A stretch of DNA of 64,000 bases from contig VCJN01001963.1 in NCBI GenBank assembly GCA_006384855.1, forward strand, positions 82,388-146,387. The letters are read 5' to 3'. Below the pieces are notes generated by a model. It did not search any database and had not been told where the DNA came from. It was given only the letters and a program-made list of their open reading frames with translations. This document shows, piece after piece, positions 44,325 to 56,676 of this stretch. This stretch comes from Tetraselmis striata. Taxonomy: Eukaryota > Chlorophyta > Chlorodendrophyceae > Chlorodendrales > Chlorodendraceae. The position numbers were made by a program, and so were the translations under genes. How positions within the stretch are numbered: the first letter of the stretch is position 1; each line of letters starts with the position of its first letter.

Positions 44325-47300
44325 TCAGGCTTTGCCAAGGCGCCACGCGCCGCGGAACATTTCCCACTGCTCGGGGGCCGCTTCCTGACTCTCCACCTCG
44401 ATGGCAAAGCTGCTGGGGTGGGCTGCCAGGGGCCCAGCGCTCCCCCGTCCGCCACGCTGGCGGCGGCGCTGCTGACGCTGTCTCAGCAGCGGCACACCGA
44501 TGGCGGAGCCGGCAGATGTGGGCGGGTCGCCGCCCCTGCTGCTGGCGTCCGACATGCGGCTGGCGAAGCTGGCGCCCGAGTAGGAGCAGCCGCGGTCGGA
44601 GTTGGCGACATGCAGGCGCAGCGCATCAGCGGACACCACCGTGTCGGAATCCACCACGAGGCGCACGGGCGCGTTGGCGCGTGTGCGCGCGGGGAACATT
44701 GCGTCCGCGGGCCAGCCCTGCATCGCGGTGCGCGGCGGCACCACGTCACCCGGCATCGCCAGCGTGTGCTCCAGCAGCACGGCGTCGTCGCCTAGGCGTG
44801 CGCCGCCCTGCACGGCCGCGTGTGCGCGCAGCGTCACGCGATCCCCCAGCACCAGCGGCGTGAGGCTGAACGCGCCGTGCGCGTTGCCGTGGCAGCGCAA
44901 GATGGCGGCGTTGATGCAGGCGCGGTCGCCGATGGTGGTGAGGTCCGCCTCGCGCGTGAGCATTGCCCCGGGGCCCTCCAGGAAGCACACGTCCTGGCCG
45001 ATGGCGCCGCCCATGGCGCGGAAGTACCACACCAGGCCGGCGCTGCCAGCGAGGCCCTCCAGCGCGGGCTTGGAGAACGCCTGGAAGGAGAGGTAGGCGT
45101 GCCAGCGCTGGCTGTAGGGGGAGGTGTCAAAGGGATGCGCGCCCGCGGTGCGCCGGCCGATGATGGCCCACTTGGCGGCGACGTCGATGGCCAGGCCGAG
45201 CGCCTGAGCGAGCACGGACGCGCCCACCAGCAGCCCGACCACCGCCGCGCAGAAAGCCGGCAGGCTGGAGGCGCGGTCCACCAGTGCCTCGGCGCTCCAC
45301 AACGCCGCCAGCCACGGCGCCTTGTGCAGCGCGACAGCCGAAGCCTTGATGGGCACCAGCAGCAGCGGCCACAGCGCGTCGGGCACGAGCCAGTAGGCCC
45401 GGCTGCGCCTCGACGTCTGCCGCACCGCCCCGTACGGCTTGATGCTGGGCGCCTTGGCGCGCTCGGCGCTGGCTTCCAGGAGGGAGGTACCCAGGTACAC
45501 AGCGCCCGGGGGCACCTGGGCGCCCGGGGGCACGTAGCTGCCGGTGCCCACCAGCGCGTTGCGGCCCACAGCCGCGCCGGGGCCCAGCACGCAGCGGTCC
45601 AACGGGTTGGCGCCCGCGGCGATGGTGATCGGCGCGTGGGCGGAGCCGTCGGAGGTGAGCAGCGCGTGGTGCGCGCCCCAAACGGCGTCGTCGCCGACCT
45701 CCACCAGGTCGTGCGCCGCCGTGACGAGGCCACTGAGCGGCCAGTAGATGCGCTGGCCCACTCGGGCGCCCAGGCAGCGCAGCAAGGCGCTGTGCAGCTC
45801 GCTGTGCACGTTGATGAGCGGCGCCACGCCGCAGAGCAGCCCGTCGCGCAGGGACTGGCTGCTCCACCAGGCGCCCAGCGCCGCCCAGGAGGTGCGCGCG
45901 GGCAGCGGCCCGGGGCGGTGCGTGGCCCCCCACAGCGCGCGCTTCAGCGCCACCACGACGGCGAGGCGCAGAAAGGGCGACACGCACGCGTGGAGCGCCT
46001 TGCTGGCGAGGTATAGTCCCACCCAGCCCGGCTGCAGCATCCAGTCCAGCAGGCCCTGCGCGCAACGGCATGGCGGATCAGCATCAGACGCATCAGACCG
46101 CCCCATGCGCCGGTACAGGTGGCAACTAGATGAATAAAAGAAAGTGGTCCATTCTCACCTGAGCGCCGCCTATGCCGTGCAGCCCCTCCAGCAGCTCCGC
46201 CTTGACGTGCAGCAGGGCGAGGATAGGCGACAGCCCAGCGAGGTGGGGCAGCGCCAGGAGGAAGTAGCCCGGAATCGCGAGGCGCCGCGCCGGCGGGGCT
46301 CCGCTGCTCGGGGCGCACAGCGCCGCATGGCCGCATCCCCCTTCCGCGTCGTCCGCGGCCTCCCACGAGGAGGAGCAGGGGCGCAGGTGGGTGTCGGGCG
46401 GGAGCACAGTCCCTGGGGCAAGGGTGGCCTTCCGCCCCACGCTGCAGCGCTCACCCAGCCCGATGGGGGCAAGCAGGAAGTCGCCGCAGTCAGCGGCGGC
46501 AGGGCGGAGGTGCGCCTCGGCGGCTAGCTTCACGCCGTCGTCGAGCGTGACGAGGTCGGGCTCCGTGAGGACAGCGGCGGGGTCGATCAGAACGCCGCGC
46601 CCAATGGAGGCGCCCATGAGACGGTAGAAGGTTCGCAGCCCCGCGGGGTGCGCGTCGAAGAGGCCGCGCCCGCAGGTGCGGCGGAGCTGGTCTGCGACCC
46701 ACCAGCGCAGGTAGAGGCTGCCCCACAGCGGGGTGCGCCCCGGGCGCAGCCGCCCCACCAGCGCCCACTTGGCGCCAATCGCCAGGAGCGGGCGGTACAG
46801 CGACATGCCGAACTGCGCGGTGGCGATGGCGGCGCAGAGGGCGCCCAGGCGCGGCAGGCCGACGTCCCCTAGGCCCACCAGCGCCGCGCCCAGCAGCAGC
46901 CAGTGTACCAGCATTGTCAGCAGCGGCATCACCGCCACAGTGCCGAGCTGCACCGCAAGCACCGCCACCGACGTCGACGACACGCGTGCCGCCTTGGGCA
47001 GGCGGTCGAAGTACGCCATGGGTGGGTGCACGCTGCCGCCTCCGCTGTCGGCCTGGTCTCCATACGCAGCGTGCGGCGACCGCAGCGCGACGTACTCCGC
47101 GACCTGCCGCACCGTGCGGCGTTCGTACAGCAGCGCGCCGTTGGCGGGCACGCCGTAGGCGTCGCGGATGCGGAAGCCGATAGCCCCCGCCTGGATGGAC
47201 GTGCCGCCGAGGGAGAAGAAGTCCGCTGTCACGCTGAGAGCGCTGGCCTCCGCGCACCCCAGCACATCTGCCACGATGGCGGCAATCCCGGCCTCTAGCG

Positions 47301-50300
47301 GTCCCGCCGCCGGCTCAAAGTCAGCCCCCACAGGCTCCGGCAGCGCGCCCTCATCCGGTGCGCCGTCCGCCCGGTGCGGCAGTGCGTCGAGCGCCGTCAC
47401 GGTGGCCGGTAGGAGGTAGCCGTGCAGGTGGGGCTCGAGGGTTTCGCGGAGCGAGGCGGCCGGCGGCGGCACGGCATCACCAGCCATGTACACATGGATG
47501 GCCACACTGCCATTAGCGCCGCCACGAGCCACCGCGGCGATGTCGGTGTTGCCGGCCTTGCTGCCGAGCACGTCGCAAAGCGCGGCTTCCACAGCCGCCA
47601 GGTCAAGAGGCACGGGGGCGCAGCCAATGGGGGCCTTGTTGCCCTCGCGCGGGTCCGGCAGCGCGGTGACCTCGAAGTGCACCGCGGAGTCGGGTGTGTC
47701 GTCAGTCAGCTCGGGCAGCCCCAGACGCTCCGCCATCCCGATGCGCACCACCTTGCGGGCCGACGACACCGGGAGCGCGACTGTGTAGACCACTGCCGCC
47801 GGCCACTTGGGCGGGCCGAGCGCCGAACCTGCCCATGCGATGAGCTGCGCGCGCGAGGGGCGCGCCACCTTTCCGTCCGCCAGGACAACCATCAGGCCAA
47901 CCACCTCCTGCAGCTGCACGTGCGGCACCGAGAAGGCTGCCACGGCCGCAACGTTGGGATGCCCCAGGAACACCTCCTCCACCTCTAGCGGCGAGATGAT
48001 CTCGCCGCCACGGTTGATGACCTCCTTGCTCCGCCCTGTGAGGTAGAGGTATCCGTCGCCGTCCATGTAGCCGGTGTCGCCGGTGGGGAAGAGGCCGCCA
48101 GGCAGCGGCGCCACGGCCCCGCTCTCGCGGTCAATGTACCCGCTGAAGGTGGGAGGGCCAGCCAGGTGAAGCTCTCCGACGGCGCCCGGCGGCTGGCGCT
48201 GCCCGGCGACCAGAATTTCCACGCTCGGGCCCATTGCGCGCCCCACGCTGCCTGGGCGCTCCAGTCGGTAGTCCAAGTCGGGGCAGGCGACGGCGCTGCA
48301 CTCGGACATGCCGTAGCAGGGCAGAACCGGGGCTTGGTACGCCTCGAGCAGCTCCTCCGCCTACATCAGCAAGGCCAGACAGCAGCGAGGAAACCGCGCT
48401 GTTAGGATCACATTGCCACGGCGGCTTGTGGGGGGCGGCCGCTGCTTGGACAAACATGTATGAACATTTCCCCTCCCCTTCCATCCATCAATATCACCGC
48501 AATGATGGCACTTCGAGTGCTAAGACTGTTGGTATTGTTATTTATTCCACTGTGGGTATACTATTATCATCACCCTTTGTGCCATTGTGGTCTCAGGCGT
48601 AGTCACCACATGAATGCTATCCTTGTAGCCGATCTCGCCCCTCGCAGCAATGGCCATACCTTCCCGCCAGTAAGGAGGTCAACTGAAAATACAATACGGA
48701 GATTTGAACATTGGAGAAAGTAGGGTTTAGGGAGGATCACCTGCGCGTGGGACAGCGCCGCGCCAGCGTTTGTGACAAAGCGCATCTGAATGCCGCGCTT
48801 CTGGGCCTCAGCACGGGACTGTGCGCCACGTTGGCCTTCTCGGGTGCCCGCGGGCAGTAACGCGCTCACGACAGCGTCATGGATGGCGGGCACGCCGTGG
48901 TACCAGTTGCAGCCCTTCTCGAGGTAAAGCTCCCAGAAGCGGTGCGGCTCGAAGAAGGGCATGTACACCATGCTCCCGCCCGCCAGCAGCGGGGCGAGGA
49001 GGTTGCGGTGGATGCCGCCCATGTGGAACATTGGCATGACGTTGAGCCCCTTGTCGGAGGGGCTCAGCCGCAGTACGGCAGCCGTGCAGCAGGCTGCTGT
49101 GACCAGCTCCTCCAGGGAGGTTGGCACCAGCTTCGGCCTGCCTGAGCTGCCCGATGTGCGCAGGATCAGAGCGGTAGCGTTGGGTGGATTCAATCGCCGT
49201 GAGCTGGTACCCCCATCCTCAGCGTCCGTCATGGGAGCTACGCTGTTGAATGTGGAACTGTTCATGAGGTGCAGGAAGCCGCTAGGTGGCCGCTCCGTGT
49301 TGCCCTGGACAGGGTATACGAGCTGGGACGGTTGCCGCCACAGGGAGGTGCCTTGTTCCAAGTCGAAGGTCTGGACGGCAGGCTTCATACGGAAGAGCCC
49401 GGCGCTGGACCCTACAAAGCAACAGGTTGGAATTGTGAGTCTAACTGGAAAAAGCCATTGTTTAGCGCATGCAGGGGATTACATGAACTGTATGGTGCTT
49501 ACTTCACACAGCGGCATTTGCTACCATGAAGATACTGCTACCATATTGGACTCAAGCACACTTGCCAGGAGTAAGAAATGTGACATTGGGTCTAATACCT
49601 GTGGTTAAGGGGCCTGTGGTAAAGCGTGACTGCATAATATGCCAAAAAATGTTATTCATGTTATGCTGGAATTGTATGTGTATCACGTCACTGTAAAGAC
49701 GCAGAAGTTGCGGGTCGATTAAACAGTACATCCGCGCCGCCCTGGGTCCATAGTGCAGAGACAAGCTAGTGACTAACCTGGCTCTGTGACGATTGCCGTT
49801 ATCCCGCAATCACGGGCCAGCTCCAGCAGACCGGCGCATGAATCGGAGCTGCCCGCAAGGAGAACTGCCGAGGCCCCCACATCAAGTAGTTCGTTTTTTA
49901 TCTCTTCGGCCGTGTTGGATGCGTTCACGGGCGCGACGGTGGCATACGCCATCACGGCGAGCACCGCGACTGCCAGCTCGGGACCGTTGGGCATTACGAC
50001 GCCAACAACGCTGCCGACACCACAATTAAACTGGGACAGATCGAAGTCGGACAGATACTTCTGCAGGTCGTGGTGCGTGGTAGCAGGTCTTGAAACGCCG
50101 TCGTCCCCTGCGTCTGCGTCCACCGCGACATTGTGCGCGTAGTCCGCTGGTAGCAGCTGCAAGATATCCGAGAAGCCGATTGATGGCCCGCGCAAGGTGT
50201 CGCGGACAACTTCGCCAAAGCATGCTGCGGTAATCCCATGCTTGCTATTATTGTGCTGGGAGCGCAGCACGCCGAGTCGTTGCAGCTCGGATGAGAGTGA

Positions 50301-50540
50301 AGTAATGTCGCTGGGCGGGGTGCCCTTTTTCCCCATAAAGCAACGGTGCTTTGCAGATCGCCGTGTCGATTCGCCATAATCGTTGGCAAAGCTCAACACA
50401 TCAATGTTGATACAAACAGTGGCTGCGTCTGCCTTCTGCGATGAGTGGCGCACGTCGTCGCGCTTGTTGGACGCCACCTGCTGCCGAGTCACAATAATGA
50501 CGAGCGGCGGACAATAAGGTCGAAACCAGGCGCGCGCCAT
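44325..50540 (-). CDS. NRPS-like enzyme: adenylation domain, carrier domain and membrane/beta-helix C-terminus
   Basis: Four exons in phase give 1,788 residues: 50540-49778, 49411-48741, 48360-46159, 46055-44325. The adenylation domain should activate a carboxylic or amino acid as acyl-AMP: A3 LILRTSGSSGRPKLV (about residue 340), A5 CYGMSECSAV (about 495), A7/A8 FPTGDTGYMD and INRGGEIISPLEVEEV (about 572-600), A10 lysine in SSARKVV (about 681). A second, Lys-less NRPS-type A subdomain follows (HLHGYLLPATVTALDALPHR). The carrier domain has DFFSLGGTSIQ with the phosphopantetheine serine near 866. The C-terminus has membrane helices (LGTVAVMPLLTMLVHWLLLG; PAFCAAVVGLLVGASVLAQA) and three left-handed beta-helix segments (for example GASIGRGVLIDPAAV, GPGAAVGRNALVGTGSYVPP, GDRVTLRAHAAVQGGARLGD). 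This layout matches bacterial epsilon-poly-lysine-synthetase-type NRPSs (A, T, membrane region with three tandem soluble domains). Product unknown; no condensation or thioesterase domain is visible. Confidence 0.87.
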
Positions 50541-51774
50541 ACACAGCTATTTCGTAGGATGTATCGACCTCGGGTATGTTGTGGTGTTTATGATACTGGT
50601 AGCTCTGCACTGCCTATGACGACGTCGAGGCACATATATGTAGTACCCGATGTCCACCATCCGGGCTCCAGTATATATCTACACAAACCGCACGCAACAT
50701 GCGTTATCTACATCATAATATGCACTCCACGGAAACCATAGTCGCTATACGGCGAGAATCGCACATTTTCGCTTCACTTGCAGTGTCACACTGCGTGATT
50801 CTGACAGATAGTGATGCTGTAATGATATTGTATAAAGTAGGGGCATATCCCTGTCAAAAGTTCAAGGCTGCCGAATATGTCAATTATTATTGCCACCCAA
50901 ATACATCAGCATACTCCTCAGACGGCACGACTCTATCAAACAAGGAGACCGTGGAAGTGTTCGTACTTCTCGCCGGCAGTATAGCAAGCAAGAGCAATAT
51001 GACGACGAATCCTCAAGCCATCGCCGCGGTGATACGGTGTGAAGCCGTGAGGTGATAAGAGTAAATTAGACAGGTAGTACGCTGCTGAACAACTGCGCTT
51101 GCCGGCGGTAGGCCGGGCTGCCCTGATTGGAAAGCACCACACCTTGGTCGGCGGCAGATTGCGTGGACTTCGCAGCTCATGGTCGTCCTGGTCGCCGCCA
51201 TCGCTGTTTCCCAGTGCATGAGTATTGGCCCCCATCGTCGCGGAGCGGCGTCTCAGGTACTTCGTTGGGCAACAGGTGTCGGTGTCGTTTGATGATAATC
51301 GCGACGTAGATAATCGCGAGCGCAATGATAAGGTTAGACGCACGGTCAGAGGCGTCGACGCGGGCGGTAGGAAAAAGTCGCACACTGTGGGTAGCGGGCA
51401 AGGACACAAGCCTGAGTTAGTGCATAAGCTGGAGGGCTAGGGCATATATCCGCAGTGCTGACTGCAAGCGGGGGCTGTGTGGGTCGCCAGCCACGTTACC
51501 CGGCTACGCGAAAAACAACAGATCGGCGCCCTGTCTGACGGCCATCGCGTCTGCATACCAGTAGCGACTTCTTTTAATCACGACGGCACACGCTGCGCCA
51601 GTGCGAGAAACGTGATGTACGTGGTATGAAGCGCGAGGTGAGTGATACAGCCGCGCTCAGTATAGCGCCGCAGTCCCACCGGACGACGGTGTACGTGTGC
51701 ACAGGTCGTCGAGCGGCAGCGCGGCTGCTGTCTTATTGGCCGATCGAAGTCGAAACACGGAGCTGCACCGAAGT
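50541..51774. other. Upstream region of the NRPS-like gene
   Basis: No supported gene; several overlapping short open stretches have no family signature. The promoter of the minus-strand NRPS-like gene probably lies just right of 50540. Confidence 0.4.
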
Positions 51775-51990
51775 CGCAAGAAAGCAGGCCTCCTTTACTC
51801 TCCGCTCGGTAGAGCGGGGGTCTTGTAGTAATTACAAGAGGTCCCCGGATCGATTACCGGTTCTGTCGCTTGATGACAATATCGACCGAGCGTGTCCCGA
51901 TATTACCCGGTTGATGCAGTATTAGTAATCTTCGCCCCTTCGGGGTTCATCAGGGACTGAATGAGGAAATGGTCGATGACAACGCTATCG
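51775..51990 (+). mobile_element. SINE family A copy with tRNA-like head
   Basis: The head CTCCGCTCGGTAGAGCGG resembles a tRNA D arm, followed by an anticodon-like hairpin (CTTGT paired with ACAAG) and CCCCGGATCGATTACCGG like a T arm with a degenerate B box. The body (GACAATATCG, CGAGCGTGTCCCG, CCCGGTTGATGCAGT, CCCTTCGGGGTTCATCAG) matches the SINE at 55045-55301, but with more changes. Confidence 0.7.
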
Positions 51991-52679
51991 CAGCGAAGAT
52001 CTAATTTATCTAATCTACCACATCGCTAAATCATATCGCGGCGGCGGGGTGGCCAAAAGGAAAAAAGATATAAATATACAATATACCGTTGAATATATTA
52101 AGGCGCGAACCCACAACTTGGTTACGGCATTTAAGGCATTACTCCATGATGGTAGCACGGGATCTTCTCCTCGCGCGGCCGTCGTCTGGGCGGGTGTCAT
52201 CCACGTAAAGTACTAAGGATTAATCCTTAGTCGTTGTACTAAATAATATTCACGGATTACAGGTGGAGTGGCCGCGCGACGCAGCGCAGAGCCTGCAATT
52301 GTTAGCCAATCGTCGCAGGCTCGCGACCGTGCCGCGGATCACGTGACCACCGAAGATGCCGATTAAAATGCCAGTCACACCAGGGGTAACACCAGGGGTC
52401 ACTCCAGGGGCAACCCCTGGTCACACCTGTCACACCGCAGTCCTACAGGGCTACTACATGGTGGATGGATGGTCGCAAGAAGTAGCGTACCGTTTATTAT
52501 AAAGTAAATTACGTAGTCGTTGTCTCGTCGACTATCTCCCGCAGGATACTGTAGCCATCACAATACTGTTTATTTCCTGCTGCGGCGTCATCCACTCGAT
52601 CCACTCGATATAGGGTCGGCAGTACCAGGACGTCGTCGACTCGTCGTACCGGTAGTGACTACATCAGGACAGGTTATGG
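51991..52679. other. Spacer with a palindrome and short tandem repeats
   Basis: No gene. It contains a perfect 20-bp palindrome, ACTAAGGATTAATCCTTAGT (52212-52231), and a 12-bp tandem unit (ACACCAGGGGTA-like, about three copies, 52378-52425) that ends in an inverted ACCCCTGG. Confidence 0.6.
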
Positions 52680-54870
52680 ACAATTATAGGGGTATTTCGA
52701 TTATGGGTGCCGCTATGAAACTCCTTATGACCATCATTTCCCAACGCTTGCAAGACGTCTGCCAAGCAAAAGGGATAATCCGCCGTTGGCAAGCCGGTTT
52801 TATGCGGAATGAGGAGGGCCTCATGCAAGTCGCCAGCTTGTTCGATATCGAGGCTCGTCGCTAAGTGGCAGGTCTACCCACATACGCGGGATTTATTGAC
52901 TTTAGGAAGGCATATGACACCGTACCTCATGAGCTTTTGTTCCTAAAACTACAAGCCATAGGAGGTACGGGTCATATGCTTACCTTCATTAAAACTTTAT
53001 ACAGGGATAGTATGGTACGGGTCAAGACACGGGTGGCCCCGGGAACACTATCAGACCCCATACCCATAGAGCGTGGCCTCCGACAGGGATGCCCCGCTTC
53101 CCCCATCCTATTTAACATATTTATAAACATGGGGTTTATGATGGGGTAGAACATCTAGGGTGTGATGTACAAGGGTGCACCGACACATTAGCGGCAAGGC
53201 AACCACTAAGGGTGCCAGGTCAGTTATACGCGGACGACGCTGTTGGTATCACATGCTCGTTCGATAACCTGCATGCCATGTTCGCCCACTTCTCGCAGTG
53301 GGCGGAGGACCATTTTATGGGGTTTGGGGTACTTAAGTGTGGGGTGATGGCATTAGGCCGATATTCCGACGAGACCGCGTTACGCGAACAAGCTGCCCGA
53401 TGGCAGCTTGGGGGGGGGGACAGGTACCGGTTGTAAATGAATATAGGTACTTGGGTACGGTCATTAAGTCTGATTTAGGTATGCAACACATACTAGACGA
53501 CCGGGTTAAGAAGGGTAGACGCGCTATTGAGGCGCTCGATTCGGTATTAGTCGGTGGACGGGACATAATCCCTATTAATGTGCGTGTGTCGGTTTTTAAA
53601 ACCTGTGTACTGCCGGTTTTAACTTATGGATGTGAAGTATGGGGCATGGATAGAACTAGCGGCGCAAATAAATTACAAACCGTACTCAATCAATGCTTGC
53701 GGTGCCTCATTGGGGTAGGTAAAAACTCCCCTGGGGTGGCCACTGCACCGATGATGCGGGAATTGGATATTGCGCCCATAGAGGCTACGGCCGCTGCGGC
53801 ACGAGCTCGGGCGTTCCTTAAAGCATCCGACTTGAATACATGTATAACGAATTTAGTAGATCAGCCAAGTCGGGCGCGCCCTAACACGTGGACGTCAGGG
53901 ACTGTGCGGTGGTTAGATCGACTAGCTAGGGCGAACGTAGGGCTAGCTGAGGGGGCGCACCTTCCACTTGAGTGGAGGTCACTAGCCGCGCGCGATGCCG
54001 CTAAACTAGTGAAGGCATCGGTGTGGGCGCGTTACGAATCGTCGACATCGTTAGCACGCAATAACACCTGGGGTATATATGTCCAGGCGTCCTATGCGTC
54101 AAATAAACCCGTTGCCACAGTACGGTGTGGGTGTCCCCGCGGGGGTTGTGGCCGGGTTGCACATTATGATACAATTACGCACCCGAGTATTTCCCACTGC
54201 CCGCCGATTGGCCCGGATTCATGCCATGCCTGAGCGGTTCCTTGAACACTGCCCTGCATGTGGCGGAGGTGAATCTGAGACTATCGAACATATGTTGGTG
54301 GAGTGCCCGCGGTGGGGGTATCACCGTCATAATTTGGGTTGTTAGTTCCGAAGGTCAGGGATTTTATTAGTAGTCAGGTTATTGCGTCAACACCTGAGGA
54401 CTTAACTGCCTTTGTTTTGGGCGGGGTCCCCCCCTCCCTTCACGGCGCCCTGGATTTTACTGGGAATGGGAAAATTTTCCGGCTATGGCGTCGGGCCCTC
54501 CCTCACATTGCCTTTTTTGTTGCACATGTATCGCACTCCCGAAATGCTTTGCTCCGCGGGTTGGGGCTTGCCCCAACTCACTTTATTCGAATGGGCCGAC
54601 GCCCAAACGGGTAGGGCGGACCTTTCGTGGTCAGTGCCGGGTATTTTGATGGCAGTGTTTTAGACGGTGATCCAACAGTGTTGGAAATTTTATCACTGGC
54701 CTCTAGTTAGTCGTGCAGAATGCTTCGGCAATTTGCTTGATGACTATAACGGAGCGTCGCCTACCCAGGGCTTTCCGTAACCGGATTGCTGCCTAAACGG
54801 CCGTCGTAGAGACGCTGCAAGGGTTTCACTGGTGCCAATCCTGTCCCGGGGGCGAAAAAAAAATCAGGTA
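52680..54870 (+). mobile_element. Non-LTR retrotransposon (LINE), reverse transcriptase part and 3' end, inactive
   Basis: Starts within the reverse transcriptase (NYRGISIMGAAMKLLMTII) and continues with TYAGFIDFRKAYDTVPHE, GLRQGCPASPILFNIFIN, the active-site box QLYADDAV and the thumb region EYRYLGTVIKSDLGMQHILD. A C-terminal zinc knuckle follows: CPACGGGESETIEHMLVECP (C-x2-C-x10-H-x4-C). The 3' tail ends near 54870 in GGGGGCGAAAAAAAA. The reading frame is interrupted about four times (stop near 52862, stop near 53147, frame change near 53410 at a G run, frame change near 54160), and the endonuclease-bearing 5' part is absent. Five loci in the window share its 3' end, so this family has been active here. 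Confidence 0.9.
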
Positions 54871-55044
54871 CTAAATCGCTACATCAGCATGCAAGGCGGG
54901 GTTAAAATACGACACTACCGGGTACCGGCGCGTCATCATGGTTTCGTTGATGGAGTCTCGGGTTATCTGGGTTTGATGGGGTTTCGGGTCATTCTCGAGT
55001 CAGGTCGAGCTCGTTTGATAAGGATTATTGCTATTACGACGCAA

Positions 55045-55301
55045 AGGTACATCCCTTGTCCGCTCGGTTGAGCAGTCGTCTCGTACGCGAGAGGTCCCGG
55101 GTTCGAGTCGTGGCCGATGTATTTTCGGCAATATCGTCCCGGCGTGTCCTGGGTTTCCCCGGTTGATGCATTAGCCCTTCGGGGTTCGAATGAGGCAATA
55201 ATGGTCTACGGGCTATGCCAGACCTACGCATGCATTGTCAAGTGCTGGGGCGGCTTCGGCCGATGTCCTGGCGGGGCGAACTTTACTTACTACTTTTACT
55301 T
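55045..55301 (+). mobile_element. SINE family A, complete copy with tRNA-like head and target-site duplication
   Basis: Flanked by the 11-bp direct repeat TTACGACGCAA (55034-55044 and 55302-55312). The head has a D-arm-like GCTCGGTTGAGC, an anticodon-like hairpin TCTCGTACGCGAGA and CCCGGGTTCGAGTCG with a B box (GGTTCGAGTC); the hairpin and GAGAGGTC resemble tRNA-Thr(CGT). The body runs through GGCGTGTCCTGGGTTTCCCC and CCCTTCGGGGTTCGAATGAG to CTTTACTTACTACTTTTACT. Confidence 0.85.
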
Positions 55302-56266
55302 TTACGACGCAAGTGCTGTGCAAAATGCTTGGTGAAAGTAAGGTTAGTAAATAATACGGATTACTAAGCGCTCGCCCCGACCGCAGCGGTAAACTTGCAG
55401 TCATTACAACCCGTACTATGCGGCAGCTCAGCTTATTCTTTATTTTGTGTTTCACTTACATTTGCCGTTAGTGGACTTCCATGGGACATATCATTCCTCA
55501 CCGTGCCTCACAAGAAGCCGACGGCATGCAATCGGCCCTGCCCATGCACAGTCTCCTTCCGCCCACTTAGGCGTACAAGTGATGACCAACGACACAATAT
55601 GGATTGCAATCCGCCAATGGCATGCTGCATGACCCCGCCCCATCATCATCTCTTCGGATCTGATATGCCACTACGTTCAGGGCATGGTGACTCGCAAGTT
55701 TACCGCCATCGTTGCATGATGGCACCCGCCCCCTTTCCCCATGGCATATACCTTTGCCATATGTTGGCGCATTGTCCCCACCAAGTCAGGTCACCATTAC
55801 CCGCTAACTGAACTCCTCCACAGCCATATTTCACTCAATACACCCCTGCTAGGTGGCTTGCTACTTTTTCATCCGAATGCGGCATCAGCATGTACCGGCC
55901 GCAAGTGCCTCACAACGACATCGCCGCCGTCTCCAATATTGCGACTCCCCGGCAAAAGGCCGGAATATATGCGGGGGCTTGTTCTTTCGCCGAGGCCGAA
56001 CAGCTTGTCAAGCAAGACGAATGCTTGATTCAATTGTTTCAATTTTCAAATACTATCAGATGTATATGCAAATGGCACCAGTGTATTTTCTGTTTGCCAT
56101 GCTTGCCATGCTAGCGATCATACCAGCACCGCAAAGAAAATACATTGGGTGTATTGTATAAATATAAATATAAAATATATACAGTATATCGTTGATTTGC
56201 ACCCTTCTGCTCGAACAGCGCGCCGCGCGCAGCCGCCTGCTCTATAAAATAAAATGAATATGATGA
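55302..56266. other. Spacer without a recognisable gene
   Basis: The open stretches at 55395-55811 and 55853-56161 change frame against each other and match no family I know. Confidence 0.4.
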
Positions 56267-56288
56267 GTTTTAGGGTTTAGGGTTTTAG
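56267..56288 (+). repeat. Short telomere-like tract
   Basis: GTTTTAGGGTTTAGGGTTTT contains one TTTTAGGG and one TTTAGGG unit, the telomere repeats of Chlamydomonas-type and plant-type chromosomes. It is too short to be a telomere and may be chance or an interstitial relic. Confidence 0.5.
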
Positions 56289-56676
56289 AAACCCCGCGTT
56301 GGATACCCGCCCGTCGTGGCGCCCCTTTCTGGGTTGAACCCCCCACTTCCGCTCCGAGAAAAGCGCAATATTATAGCGTAAACGGTAGAGGCCACTATAC
56401 TTCACTTTTGACTCACTGAAAATGGGACAATTTACTAGCTCACGCGCCAAACAATGTACTACAGACATACATATACAGCGCAAAGTACTGTACTCGCCGT
56501 CGCCGCCGCCATCCCTTCTCCCGCCCACTCGAGTGGAGGGGGGGGGGGGGGGGCTGCGCAGTACCACTACCTTTCCACCACCGCCAAGGCCGCCCCAGAA
56601 CACAAACCGTGGCATGCAGCCGTTCATAGGATCCCACGCGACACTCACTGGCCTGCGGGGTCTTAACTTTCATAAA

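Noticed and set aside
44820-46016. A 398-codon plus-strand ORF
   Set aside because: Antisense shadow of the last exon of the NRPS-like gene, which has clear beta-helix motifs in its own frame.
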